DNA of 64,000 nt, from positions 329,374 through 393,373 of the forward strand of contig NZ_FNJM01000001.1 in assembly GCF_900104115.1 (NCBI RefSeq), written 5' to 3'. The notes under the pieces are model-generated. The model made no database searches. It saw nothing but the letters and a program-made list of their open reading frames with translations, and had not been told where the DNA came from. The stretch is from Clostridium gasigenes. GTDB lineage: Bacteria; Bacillota; Clostridia; Clostridiales; Clostridiaceae. A program made the translations under genes and the position numbers. Of this stretch, positions 50,446 through 59,608 are shown in pieces (the stretch's first letter is position 1; each line of letters opens with the position of its first letter).

Positions 50446-50724
50446 AAAGAAAAATAAATTATTTATATAATCTAATTAATAACAAATACTTAGTTAATAA
50501 GGATATAATTTAAGAAATTTAAAAAATGAAAAGTAAAGATGCAATTTATGAACAAAATAGACTAGTATATATATATAGTGATTTTTTGAAAAAAATATTA
50601 TATATATTGATAAATGTATATGTAATGAAAATAAAATTGTTTAAATTAAAGAATAAACTTGAATATATATAGATGGTATTGTATATTTAATTAAAACACC
50701 TTTATCAAAGGAGGGAAAGTTACT
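50446..50724. other. AT-rich upstream region of the ArsR gene
   Basis: No gene. It presumably contains the ArsR-family promoter and operator; no clear palindrome was found. Confidence 0.4.
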
Positions 50725-50997
50725 ATGAAATATGAAGATAATGCAAAAATATTTAAAGCTTTAAGTGATACAAATAGACTTCAAATAGTTCAATTATTAT
50801 CTTGCGAAGAAAAATGTGGTTGTGAATTGTTAGAAAGCTTTAAGTTTACACAGCCAACATTATCTCATCACATGAAGGTTTTAATTGAAAGTGGCTTAGT
50901 GAACACTAGAAAAGAAGGTACTTGGAATCACTATAGCTTAAATAATATAAATGCAAATAGATTAGTATTATTTTTGATGAATATAGTAACTAATTAA
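50725..50997 (+). CDS. ArsR-family transcriptional regulator
   Basis: A 90-residue winged-helix repressor with the pattern LSDTNRLQIVQLLSCEEKCG, CELLESFKFTQPTLSHHMKV. The CxxKCGC cysteines resemble the metal site of ArsR. It directly precedes a MATE pump (2-bp gap) and is probably its repressor. AGGAGGG precedes ATG. Confidence 0.88.
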   Translation: MKYEDNAKIFKALSDTNRLQIVQLLSCEEKCGCELLESFKFTQPTLSHHMKVLIESGLVNTRKEGTWNHYSLNNINANRLVLFLMNIVTN

Positions 50998-50999
50998 TT

Positions 51000-52328
51000 A
51001 TGGAAAAAATAGATTTAACTAAAGGAAAGGTTTTAAAAGTTTTAACTGCATTGGCATTACCTATAATTGGAAGTTCAATTTTGCAATTTACTTATAATTT
51101 AGTAGATATGCTATGGGTTGGAAGACTTGGGAGTAATGCTGTTGCAAGCATTGGTTCATCAAGTTTTTTTATAGGGCTTGGTTATTCAATTAGTGCATTA
51201 GTGGTTACTGGAACAGGTATAAAAGTAGCTCATGCAATTGGAAAAAAGAATGAGGATGAGATAAAAGCATATATAAATGCAGGGTTAATTTTAAATACAG
51301 TAATAGCATTAATTTATGCCTTATCACTTATTCTTATTGGAAAGAATCTTATAGGAATTTTAAATTTAGATAATGCAATTGTAGAGAAGGATGCGTATTT
51401 ATATTTGGCTGTTAGTGGACCTATGATGTTTTTTTCGTTTTTTAATATTTTATATATAAGAATATTGAATAGTTTTGGAAATAATAAAAGTGCTTTAAAA
51501 ATAAGCGCAATTGGAATAATAATAAACATAATATTAGATCCTATATTTATTTATGGATTTAAATGGGGAGTTATTGGAGCTGCAGTTACAACTTTAATTT
51601 CTAATTTGTTTATGTTTATAATGTTTCATCTTAAATTTAATAATATGTTTAAAATTAATCTAAAAGATGGAATAGATTATAATAAAATTAAAGAAATTGC
51701 CAGGTTAGGATTACCAATGTCTTTTCAAAGGGTATTATTTACTTTAGTAAATATAGCGTTAGCAAGATTAATAGCAAAATTTGGAGCCGAAGCAATTGCA
51801 GCACAAAAAATAGGTTTGCAAATAGAATCAGTAGTTTATATGGTCATTGGTGGATTAAATGGAGCAATATCAAGCTTTGTAGGCCAAAATTTTGGGGCTA
51901 AAAAATATAAAAGAATTAATGAAGGATACAATACAGCCTTAGTTATTGGTATTATATATGCTTCAATTACAACTGTAATATTCATATTTACTCCAGAATT
52001 ATTAGTTAAAATATTTATAAGAGAGGAATCTACAATAGTAATGGCTAGCAACTATTTAAGAATAATTGGAGTTTCTCAAATATTTTGCACAATAGAAATG
52101 ATTTCAAATGGAATGTTTACGGGGCTTGGCATGCCAAAAATACCAGCAATTATAAGTATTGTATTCACATTGATTAGGATACCTTTAGCATTAGTTTTAA
52201 CAAGGTATTTAGGCATAAGTGGAATATGGTGGAGTATATCAATTTCGAGCATATGTAAAGGAGTTTTAGTTTATTTAATTTATAAACTAAAAATTTGGAA
52301 GGATGATGAAAATGTTACATGTTCTTAA
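51000..52328 (+). CDS. MATE-family efflux transporter
   Basis: A 442-residue, 12-segment membrane protein, with VLTALALPIIGSSILQFTYN and VDMLWVGRLGSNAVASIGSS at the start, the MATE pattern, and a second homologous half. It exports cationic compounds using ion gradients. It lies between an ArsR gene and gshF, overlapping gshF by 17 bp. That layout suggests a metal or electrophile stress operon. Confidence 0.92.
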   Translation: MEKIDLTKGKVLKVLTALALPIIGSSILQFTYNLVDMLWVGRLGSNAVASIGSSSFFIGLGYSISALVVTGTGIKVAHAIGKKNEDEIKAYINAGLILNTVIALIYALSLILIGKNLIGILNLDNAIVEKDAYLYLAVSGPMMFFSFFNILYIRILNSFGNNKSALKISAIGIIINIILDPIFIYGFKWGVIGAAVTTLISNLFMFIMFHLKFNNMFKINLKDGIDYNKIKEIARLGLPMSFQRVLFTLVNIALARLIAKFGAEAIAAQKIGLQIESVVYMVIGGLNGAISSFVGQNFGAKKYKRINEGYNTALVIGIIYASITTVIFIFTPELLVKIFIREESTIVMASNYLRIIGVSQIFCTIEMISNGMFTGLGMPKIPAIISIVFTLIRIPLALVLTRYLGISGIWWSISISSICKGVLVYLIYKLKIWKDDENVTCS

Positions 52329-54618
52329 GACATTTAGAGAAAATAAAGAAATATTAAAAGGGACTTTTGGAGTAGAACGTGAAGGTTTAAGAGTAGATTT
52401 ATGTGGAAACTTATCAGAGACTAAACATCCTAAACTATTTGGAGAGAAACTTTCTAATCCTTATATAACAACAGATTTTTCGGAAAGTCAGGTAGAGCTT
52501 ATAACTCCTACTTTTAATAGTTTAGAGGAAGTTTATGATTTTTTAAATTCTCTTTATAATATTACAGCATTAGAGCTTGAAGATGAATATCTTTGGCCTC
52601 AATCAATGCCTTGTAATATACCAGATGATGAAAATATACCAATTGCAGATTTTTCAGGGGAAAAGGAAGGGGAAAAAGCCAGAGATTATAGAGAGAAACT
52701 TCACAAAAAATATGGTGGGAAAAAGCAATTAATATCAGGTATTCATTATAACTTTTCCTTTAATGAAAAAATAATAAGACATTTATATGACAGCGAAAAT
52801 ACTAATGAAAGTTATAAAGCGTTTAGAGATAATATTTATTTAAAGGTAGTAAGAAACTATCTTAGATATAGGTGGTTTCTTATTTATATTTTAGGTGGAA
52901 CTGCTGTTATTCATGAAAGTTATGCAAAAGAATGTGTGAAAAAGTTACAAGAAATTTCAACAGGAAGCTTTACAAGTGAAGGTGCTTTATCCTATAGAAA
53001 TAGTGAGTGTGGTTATAGAAATCATATAGATCTATTTCCAAACTACAGTACTGTTAATGAATATGTAAATAGTATAAAAACCTTTGTTAATGATGATGTA
53101 ATAGAAAGTCATAAGGAGCTTTATAGCCAAATAAGATTAAAAGCTAGGGATAATAATGATTTTTTAAATTCCTTATCAAAAGATGGTATAGATTATTTAG
53201 AAATTAGAAGTACAGATATAAATCCTTTTGACAAGGCTGGCATAAGCCTTGAAGATTTAAAATTTATAAATATATTTACTATATTCTTATTAACAGAAGA
53301 AGAGAATAATTATAGCCCGTGGCAAGAAGAAGCACTATATAATCAAAATATCATAGCGAGATTTGGTCAGCAAAATGTAATGCTTAGAAATAATGGAGAT
53401 CAAATTCTTAAAGAAAAATGGGCATTAAATATATTAAATAAAATTGAAGAAATAAATAAGGAATTAAACCTAGATCATGAAAATATTATTGGAAATGTTA
53501 AAGCTAGAGTTTTAGATCCAAGGTTAACATATGCTTATAGGATTTCTGAAATGGTTAAAGAAAATGGATATATAAATGGTCATTTAGAATTAGCTAAAAA
53601 GTATAAAAAGGAAGCTTATAAAGATAGGTTCAAATTATATGGCTATGAGGATTTGGAACTTTCTACACAAATTTTAATGAAGGAAGCTATTAAAAGAGGG
53701 ATAAAGGTTGAGTTAATAGATAGAAGTGAAAATTTCATTTCTCTTTCTGCTAATAATAAAGTAGAGTATGTGAAAGAGGCAACAAAAACATCAAAGGATA
53801 ACTATGTTAGTGTTTTAATGATGGAGAATAAAGTTGTTACAAAAAAAATTCTGAAAGAAAATAATATAAATGTACCTAGGGGAGAGGAGTATACTTCTTT
53901 TGAAGAAGGAAGAAGAAATGCTAGAGAATTTTCAGGTAAACCAATAGTTATTAAACCAAAATCAACAAATTTTGGAATCGGAATAAGTATTTTTTCAAAA
54001 GGAGCAGATGAAGAGGATATAATAGATGCTTTGAAAATAGCTTTTAAATATGATAATACAGTTTTAGTGGAAGAATTTATTAAGGGAAAAGAATATAGGT
54101 TTTTAGTTATAGGGGATGAAGTTGTTGGGATACTTCATAGAGTTCCAGCTAATGTACTGGGAAATGGAAAAAACACTATAGAAGAATTAGTTAAAATTAA
54201 AAATCAAAGCGTTCTTAGAGGAAAGGGTTATAAAACGCCATTAGAAAAAATAGATTTAGATGAAAATGCAAAACTTTTCTTAAAGCAAAAAGGTTTAAAA
54301 TTCAATTATATTCCTAAGTTAAATGAAGTTGTATATTTAAGAGAAAACTCAAATATAAGCACTGGTGGAGATAGTATTGATTATACAGATGAAATACCTA
54401 AAAGGTTTTTTGATATTGCAATAGAAGCTGCAAAAGCCTTAAAAGTAAATATTTGTGGAGTTGATATGATTATTGAAGACTATAAAGAGGAAAATTCAAA
54501 TTATGGAATAATTGAATTGAATTTTAATCCTGCAATACATATTCATTCTTATCCATACAAGGGAAAAGAACGAAATGTAGCAGAAGCTTTGCTAAAGGTA
54601 TTGGAATTAATAAAGTAA
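52312..54618 (+). CDS. gshF: bifunctional glutathione synthetase GshF
   Basis: A 768-residue fusion. The N-terminal ~480 residues are glutamate-cysteine ligase (GTFGVEREGLRVDLCG, SGIHYNFSFNE, YLEIRSTDINPFD). The C-terminal part is an ATP-grasp synthetase (KPIVIKPKSTNFGIGISIFS, LVEEFIKGKEYRFLVI, GIIELNFNPAIHIHSYPY). It makes glutathione in one protein. ATG at 52312 (9 bases after GGAAGG) is chosen over 52303 and 52306. The overlap shows coupling to the pump. Confidence 0.93.
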   Translation: MLHVLKTFRENKEILKGTFGVEREGLRVDLCGNLSETKHPKLFGEKLSNPYITTDFSESQVELITPTFNSLEEVYDFLNSLYNITALELEDEYLWPQSMPCNIPDDENIPIADFSGEKEGEKARDYREKLHKKYGGKKQLISGIHYNFSFNEKIIRHLYDSENTNESYKAFRDNIYLKVVRNYLRYRWFLIYILGGTAVIHESYAKECVKKLQEISTGSFTSEGALSYRNSECGYRNHIDLFPNYSTVNEYVNSIKTFVNDDVIESHKELYSQIRLKARDNNDFLNSLSKDGIDYLEIRSTDINPFDKAGISLEDLKFINIFTIFLLTEEENNYSPWQEEALYNQNIIARFGQQNVMLRNNGDQILKEKWALNILNKIEEINKELNLDHENIIGNVKARVLDPRLTYAYRISEMVKENGYINGHLELAKKYKKEAYKDRFKLYGYEDLELSTQILMKEAIKRGIKVELIDRSENFISLSANNKVEYVKEATKTSKDNYVSVLMMENKVVTKKILKENNINVPRGEEYTSFEEGRRNAREFSGKPIVIKPKSTNFGIGISIFSKGADEEDIIDALKIAFKYDNTVLVEEFIKGKEYRFLVIGDEVVGILHRVPANVLGNGKNTIEELVKIKNQSVLRGKGYKTPLEKIDLDENAKLFLKQKGLKFNYIPKLNEVVYLRENSNISTGGDSIDYTDEIPKRFFDIAIEAAKALKVNICGVDMIIEDYKEENSNYGIIELNFNPAIHIHSYPYKGKERNVAEALLKVLELIK

Positions 54619-54630
54619 ATAAGATTTTTA

Positions 54631-54667
54631 AAAAAGGTACTTAGCAAAAATGCTAAGTACCTTTTTT
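54631..54667 (+). terminator. strong terminator after gshF
   Basis: A 16-bp perfect stem (AAAAAGGTACTTAGCA with TGCTAAGTACCTTTTT, 54631-54646 and 54651-54666), then T. Confidence 0.88.
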
Positions 54668-54774
54668 ACTGAAGTAATATAATGGAGAAAATACAACAAT
54701 ACTGATCTATTAGTTATTTACAGATACATTAATAAGGTGTGAGATAGTAAACTCATATTTTATTAATGTTGAAA

Positions 54775-55353
54775 TTATTTTTTGAAAATATCTAAAATAT
54801 AAGATTTAAATTCTTCGAAGGTTCCCTGAGCAATAGATGCACCTTTATTAATCTTTTGGCTGTTGAAGTTGTATTCCGCAGAACCATAATTTAATCTTGG
54901 GCTTAAAATAGTAATACTAGAATCTGTGATTCTATAGATTCCACTAGATTCCACAACTTCTTTGCAGAGCTCTATAAAACTTACACAAGTTTCAATATTT
55001 CCATTTGATGCTATGGTTAAAATAAAGTGGAAGAAATCAAATCCACCTCGAAGTCCTATCATTTCACCTTTGGAAAGGTAAAATACTTTTCCGGTAGTAT
55101 AGAAATACTTCATTGGTCCGAAAGTGATAGTCTTATAATCATTGTTAATTTCTAACCCGTTGTCTTTATATCCTAGAATGCTTTTTTCAATACTTTCCCA
55201 ACTTTTTGTTTCAGAAGTTGCAGAGGTAGTTGCAATTATTTGTTTGAATTGATAAACTGCATTGTCAAAATCTGTTCCTGTTTTTATAATTGATTCATTT
55301 AAGGTTAAATTGAATTCGCCATTTTCATATGTTAAAGCTATTTTATTATTCAT
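54775..55353 (-). CDS. hypothetical protein, 192 residues
   Basis: An unrecognised soluble protein, beta-rich at the start (IALTYENGEFNLTLNESI) and mixed later. No signal peptide or membrane segment, no catalytic motif. AGGAGATTAAT precedes ATG at 55353. It stands alone between rightward genes. Confidence 0.6.
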   Translation of the reverse strand: MNNKIALTYENGEFNLTLNESIIKTGTDFDNAVYQFKQIIATTSATSETKSWESIEKSILGYKDNGLEINNDYKTITFGPMKYFYTTGKVFYLSKGEMIGLRGGFDFFHFILTIASNGNIETCVSFIELCKEVVESSGIYRITDSSITILSPRLNYGSAEYNFNSQKINKGASIAQGTFEEFKSYILDIFKK

Positions 55354-55615
55354 ATTAATCTCCTTTCACACTGATATAATAATAATTATTATATCATAAT
55401 AAATTTTATTTATATAGTGAATATTGATTTGCTTTTATAATATTGAATAGTTATTTATTTTACGGTTCATTATATAAAAATGAATAAATAATCTATATAG
55501 AGGAACAATAATAACAAAAATAAATTATGTAAATATTATACAATGGAGGGATTTTAAAGCTATGTTAATTACAAAATGAAAAATAATATTTATGTAGAGA
55601 CAGGAGATGGAGATC

Positions 55616-55963
55616 ATGGTGAAATTTATAAAAGATTCTAGTTATAAAAATATACGAAAGAAATTTATTTTGCTTTATAGTTTAAACATATTCGATATTA
55701 TATTTACATTGCTACTATTACAAACAGGCTTATTTAGGGAATTTAATGGGATTATGGCACAAGTGGTTGAAAACCCGATACTTTCTTTAGGTTTAAAGGT
55801 AGTATTGGTTGGAGCTTTCGTATTTATAATATGTAAACGAATGGTAAGTGCTACAGAAAAGCAGTTAAGGACATCTAATGTAATTATAAGTGGAGCAGTA
55901 GCTGTTTATGGAATAATAAATTTACTACATATCTCATATACCTTTATATACCTAAGTATATAA
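55616..55963 (+). CDS. DUF5658-type small membrane protein
   Basis: A 115-residue protein with three membrane segments (NIFDIIFTLLLLQTGLF; LKVVLVGAFVFIICKRM; IISGAVAVYGIINLLHISYT). The D in NIFDIIFT followed by TGLFREFNGIM fits DUF5658. I chose ATG at 55616, nine bases after AGGAG, over 55607. Function unknown. Confidence 0.75.
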   Translation: MVKFIKDSSYKNIRKKFILLYSLNIFDIIFTLLLLQTGLFREFNGIMAQVVENPILSLGLKVVLVGAFVFIICKRMVSATEKQLRTSNVIISGAVAVYGIINLLHISYTFIYLSI

Positions 55964-56132
55964 AGGTATAAAGAATATAGAAATAAATATTTAAACATAA
56001 TTATATAGGGTTGTTAATGGATTGTGTTTTAGGATATACTTAGAGTGTATAAAATAAGGTGGATATTTAAAGCTTTATATTTATTAGGTAGAAGAGAAAT
56101 TTTAATATATAAGAAACGAAGGAGAATTTAAA

Positions 56133-56426
56133 ATGGATTTAAAGAAGGCATTAAATAGCGTAGGGAAAGGTAGTTTTATAAAATTTTATTATGAATATAA
56201 AGCATATGCAGATGCACCCAGTGAAGCGAAAAAACAAGAACTTGGAAAGAAACTATTAGAAAAGAATCCAAATGCTAAAGCAATAGAAGGGCAGTTTATT
56301 AGAATAGATTATGCAACTAGCATATTTAATAATAAAATGGAAAAAGAAGCTTTGACTCAAATTCTAGAATCAAATGTTTCAGATATAATTAAGGAAAGAA
56401 CTAGAGAATTAAGAGGTAGAATATAA
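56133..56426 (+). CDS. hypothetical protein, 97 residues
   Basis: A basic, helical protein (KKALNSVGKGSFIKFYYEYK, then KLLEKNPNAKAIEGQFIRID). No family recognised. AAGGAGAATTTAAA precedes ATG. A likely conserved clostridial protein. Confidence 0.6.
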   Translation: MDLKKALNSVGKGSFIKFYYEYKAYADAPSEAKKQELGKKLLEKNPNAKAIEGQFIRIDYATSIFNNKMEKEALTQILESNVSDIIKERTRELRGRI

Positions 56427-56592
56427 AAAAAATATATATTAGGTATAGTTGAAAAAAGATAAGAAAACTCACTTGTTATTTATTTGGATATGCCTTACAT
56501 AAAATACGAGCAGATAACTCAAAATCATTGTAGTTATCTGCTTCTATTAAGTTAAAATTTATTTGCTTTGAAATTGAATAGTAAGATCTATT

Positions 56593-57054
56593 TTATAAGC
56601 CAGTACCTTGACCATGTCCAGCACCGCCATTACCTTTATGTTCTCCATTGCCAGCTTTTCCGTTAGAACCGAAACCGGCCCCCATACCTTTACCGATTTT
56701 TGATGTGCCTGTTCCGTCACATGTAGCTTGTTTCTCAATAATAGCAGCAATTATTTCATCTGCCTTATCTTGTGTGATTGTGCCAGCGGCTACCTGTGCG
56801 TTTAGTTTATCCTTTTTCATTTCAAGCTTTTCAGCTTTGAATTCTTCAAGTTTACCTGCCTCTTTTGCAATTGCACCATAATTCTTTCCTGTTTCTGATT
56901 TTTCAGCAGTAACGCTCTCGACTGTTTTTCCTGTAATTCCTGCAACTGCCTCAGCTGGAGTTTTGTAGTTTGAAGCCGCAAATGCGGTTACAGATGTTGT
57001 ACCTATTGTAAATAGAATTGTTCCTAATGCTATAGCTTTTTTTAAATTTGTCAT
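56593..57054 (-). CDS. secreted DUF2680 protein
   Basis: A 153-residue protein with a signal peptide (MTNLKKAIALGTILFTIGTT, cleavage near AFA-AS), a DUF2680-like helical region (KLNAQVAAGTITQDKADEII) and a Gly/His/Lys-rich tail (GNGGAGHGQGTGL). The tail could bind metal or wall. Its promoter shares a 23-bp operator with the regulator/kinase operon at 59408, in the same geometry, so it is probably a target of that system. Confidence 0.85.
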   Translation of the reverse strand: MTNLKKAIALGTILFTIGTTSVTAFAASNYKTPAEAVAGITGKTVESVTAEKSETGKNYGAIAKEAGKLEEFKAEKLEMKKDKLNAQVAAGTITQDKADEIIAAIIEKQATCDGTGTSKIGKGMGAGFGSNGKAGNGEHKGNGGAGHGQGTGL

Positions 57055-57135
57055 TTTAAATGACCTCCTTAATAATTTAATTTGATTTTGTTTTTTAGAA
57101 TTTATTTTCTGGTATATTTATATAATAGCTTATGG

Positions 57136-57158
57136 TTATGGCGAAACTGTGTTTTAAG
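57136..57158 (-). promoter_or_regulatory. response-regulator operator, DUF2680 copy
   Basis: On the minus strand CTTAAAACA, four bases, TTCGCCATAA. It is the same as at 59408-59430 except in the four spacer bases. The distance to the -10 (TATTAT, 57127-57122) is eight bases, as at the other copy. Confidence 0.75.
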
Positions 57159-57216
57159 TTTTATGTTTTTATGACATTTTAGAATTGGAAAAACATAAAT
57201 TTATCACATAAAAAAA

Positions 57217-57250
57217 GGTTATTTCATTTCAAATACAAAATGAAATAACC
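57217..57250. terminator. terminator after the histidine kinase
   Basis: GGTTATTTCATTT (57217-57229) pairs with AAATGAAATAACC (57238-57250). On the minus strand TTTTTTT follows. Confidence 0.8.
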
Positions 57251-57257
57251 TGCTATA

Positions 57258-58685
57258 TCACATCTGGAATATAAACATTGCACCATGGCCCTCATCACTT
57301 TGTGCAGTTAATTTTATCTTGTGTCTATCAGCTATTTGTTTTGCTATTGCAAGCCCAAGACCTGTACCTGTTTTATTTTGCTCTGAGCGAGATTTATAAA
57401 ATCTATCAAAAATATAAGGCAAATCCTCATCGGGAATACCTATACCAAAGTCGCGAATAGAGATGGTTTTATTTTTAAAGAGAACTTCGACAGTAGCATT
57501 TTCAGGTGAAAACTTAATAGCATTATCAAGCACAATCATAAGCATTTGACGAAGCCTACCATAATCACCATTTATAATACAGCTTTCATTATCTTTATAT
57601 ACATTAATTTTTATGCCTTTGTTGTCTTTAATATGGGATGCACTTCTTATAGCATCATCTATGACATCGCAGATAGAAATTTCTTGCTTATCAATAACAA
57701 AGTCTGGATTTTGTAGCTTTGATAGATCAAGTAAATCACCTACAAGTCTCTGCAGAAATAGCGTTTCCTTTAGCATTTGATTATGATAGTTCTCTATTTG
57801 TATTGGATCGGTAACTATTTTTTCAACTAGTGCTTCAAGTGAACCTCTCATAACAGTAATTGGAGTTCTAAGCTCGTGAGATATATTAGATACAAAATCC
57901 TTTCGCATTTGTTCTAATCCTTCACTTTGGCGACTTGCCATGTCTAAACGGTTAGCTAAAATGTCCATTGTATCAGAAAGCTCTCCAATTTCATCATTTT
58001 GATTTATATTATTTTTTGCTGTATAGTCACCACTTGCAAGTTGCAATGCAGTGTTTTTCATTTTTCTAAGGGGTTTTGTAAAAGTAATAGAAAATCCGAT
58101 AGATAATAAAAAGGCAAGGGTTAGGGAAACTAAAATACTAATTGATAGTACTGTAAATCCTTGAGATACAGCTGCATTTATACCATTCACAGGAGAATGA
58201 AGTAACACAACACCAATTATCTTATTGTTGCTATTTTTAATTGGGGTACCAACTGTTAATGTAAGCTCAGACAAAATATTACTAAACTCTTCGCTAAAAG
58301 CAGTCCGGTCTGAAAAAACCTCTTTAATAAGAGTATCTGCATTTTCTGGGAGATCAGAATAATTATATTTATTACTAATCATACCTTTTTTTGTGCCACC
58401 TGTAATAAGATTTAAGTCCTCATCCACAATCCAAACATCAGTTCCAGCAATGTCACCTATAAACCTCATATAGGCACCATAACCACCCATACTATTTCCT
58501 TTATCCATATATCCAGAGAGGGTGGTTGCTATAGATGTTGCACGAGTAGCTAATTCGTTCTTGTGTATTGCTATTGTATGATTTTTAAATAAAACCATAA
58601 AAATACTACCAATTATTATTGAAAAAACAAGTAGTGCAATTGCAAAATAACTACTTAATTTCAGTGCTATCTTATTCTTAAACAT
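57258..58685 (-). CDS. sensor histidine kinase
   Basis: A 475-residue kinase: TM1 near residues 12-32, an extracellular sensor of about 135 residues, TM2 near 175-195, HAMP (FTKPLRKMKNTALQLASGDY), HisKA with FVSNISHELRTPITVMRGSL, and the ATPase domain with LDNAIKF, RDFGIGIPDEDLPYIFDRFY and TGTGLGLAIAK. It overlaps its response regulator gene by 8 bp, so the pair is one operon. Ligand unknown. Confidence 0.94.
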   Translation of the reverse strand: MFKNKIALKLSSYFAIALLVFSIIIGSIFMVLFKNHTIAIHKNELATRATSIATTLSGYMDKGNSMGGYGAYMRFIGDIAGTDVWIVDEDLNLITGGTKKGMISNKYNYSDLPENADTLIKEVFSDRTAFSEEFSNILSELTLTVGTPIKNSNNKIIGVVLLHSPVNGINAAVSQGFTVLSISILVSLTLAFLLSIGFSITFTKPLRKMKNTALQLASGDYTAKNNINQNDEIGELSDTMDILANRLDMASRQSEGLEQMRKDFVSNISHELRTPITVMRGSLEALVEKIVTDPIQIENYHNQMLKETLFLQRLVGDLLDLSKLQNPDFVIDKQEISICDVIDDAIRSASHIKDNKGIKINVYKDNESCIINGDYGRLRQMLMIVLDNAIKFSPENATVEVLFKNKTISIRDFGIGIPDEDLPYIFDRFYKSRSEQNKTGTGLGLAIAKQIADRHKIKLTAQSDEGHGAMFIFQM

Positions 58686-59370
58686 CTGATAATACCTCTA
58701 GTTTGTAGCCAACTCCCCATATTGTTTTTATATCCCAAGTTTTATGTTCAAATTCATCTAGCTTTGCACGAAGTCTTTTAATATGACTATCTACAGTTCG
58801 ATTATCACCTAAATAATCATATCCCCATAGGCTACTTAGTAAATTATCACGTGAAAAAACTTTGTTTTTGTTTGTGGCAAGTGTCCATAAAATCTCAATT
58901 TCCTTTTTGGTTAAAGAAATATCTATATTATTAATTGATATGATGTAATCAGCAAGATTTATTTTTAAATTATCAAACTCAAAAGTTTGTAATGGTTTTT
59001 CATCATCACGGCTAATTCTACGTAAAATAGCCCTTACTCTTGCCATAACCTCACTAGGAGAAAATGGCTTTACAATATAATCATCAGCACCAATATCAAG
59101 ACCCATAATTTTTTCGAAATCCTCACCTCTTGCAGTTACCATAATCACAGGAACGTTGGAGATTTTACGAATATCTCTACAAACATCAAAACCGTCTTTT
59201 TTTGGCATCATAACATCAAGTAAAACTACGTCAGGCTTTTCTTCTATAAATTTGGTGATAGCCTCTAAACCATCAAGAGCTATTATGGGGGCATATCCCT
59301 GACTTTTTGAATATTCTTCTAAAATAGATGTGATCTGTTTATTATCATCAGCTATTAGTATTTTTATCAT
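58678..59370 (-). CDS. OmpR-family response regulator
   Basis: A 230-residue regulator. Receiver: DDN near residue 8, D in VVLLDVMMPKKDGFDV, K in YIVKPFSPSE. The winged-helix C-terminus has SLWGYDYLGDNRTVDSHIKR and WGVGYKL. It is first gene of the leftward operon. A 23-bp operator overlaps its own -35, and the same site lies before the DUF2680 gene, suggesting class-II activation. Confidence 0.94.
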   Translation of the reverse strand: MIKILIADDNKQITSILEEYSKSQGYAPIIALDGLEAITKFIEEKPDVVLLDVMMPKKDGFDVCRDIRKISNVPVIMVTARGEDFEKIMGLDIGADDYIVKPFSPSEVMARVRAILRRISRDDEKPLQTFEFDNLKINLADYIISINNIDISLTKKEIEILWTLATNKNKVFSRDNLLSSLWGYDYLGDNRTVDSHIKRLRAKLDEFEHKTWDIKTIWGVGYKLEVLSDV

Positions 59371-59407
59371 AGTGGCACCTCCTTTTTGGAACTATTGTAC
59401 CATGAAT

Positions 59408-59430
59408 TTATGGCGAATTTATGTTTTAAG
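59408..59430 (-). promoter_or_regulatory. response-regulator operator, autoregulatory copy
   Basis: Minus strand CTTAAAACA, four bases, TTCGCCATAA; the -10 is TACAAT (59399-59394), eight bases away. Identical to the 57136 copy outside the spacer. Confidence 0.75.
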
Positions 59431-59525
59431 ATGAATTTTTTTGAATCAATTTTAAATGGTCAAAAAAGTATGGAATATGTCGATTTAAAGTTAATATACT
59501 CGAAATATTTTTAAAAAATAGTGAA

Positions 59526-59555
59526 TTGCAATTTACATAAGAGTAATAATATAAT
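59526..59555 (+). promoter_or_regulatory. promoter of the PocR sensor kinase operon
   Basis: TTGCAA (59526-59531), 18-bp spacer, TATAAT (59550-59555). TGTCGAT, one base off a Spo0A box, lies upstream near 59478. Confidence 0.5.
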
Positions 59556-59608
59556 AGAATTAAATAAATCAATTGAAGTTTATGGTAATAATGATGGGGG
59601 TTGAGAAA

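Noticed and set aside
56648..56881. 77-codon frame on the plus strand opposite DUF2680
   Set aside because: It is the shadow of the Gly/Ala/Lys-rich DUF2680 gene, which has a signal peptide and ribosome site.
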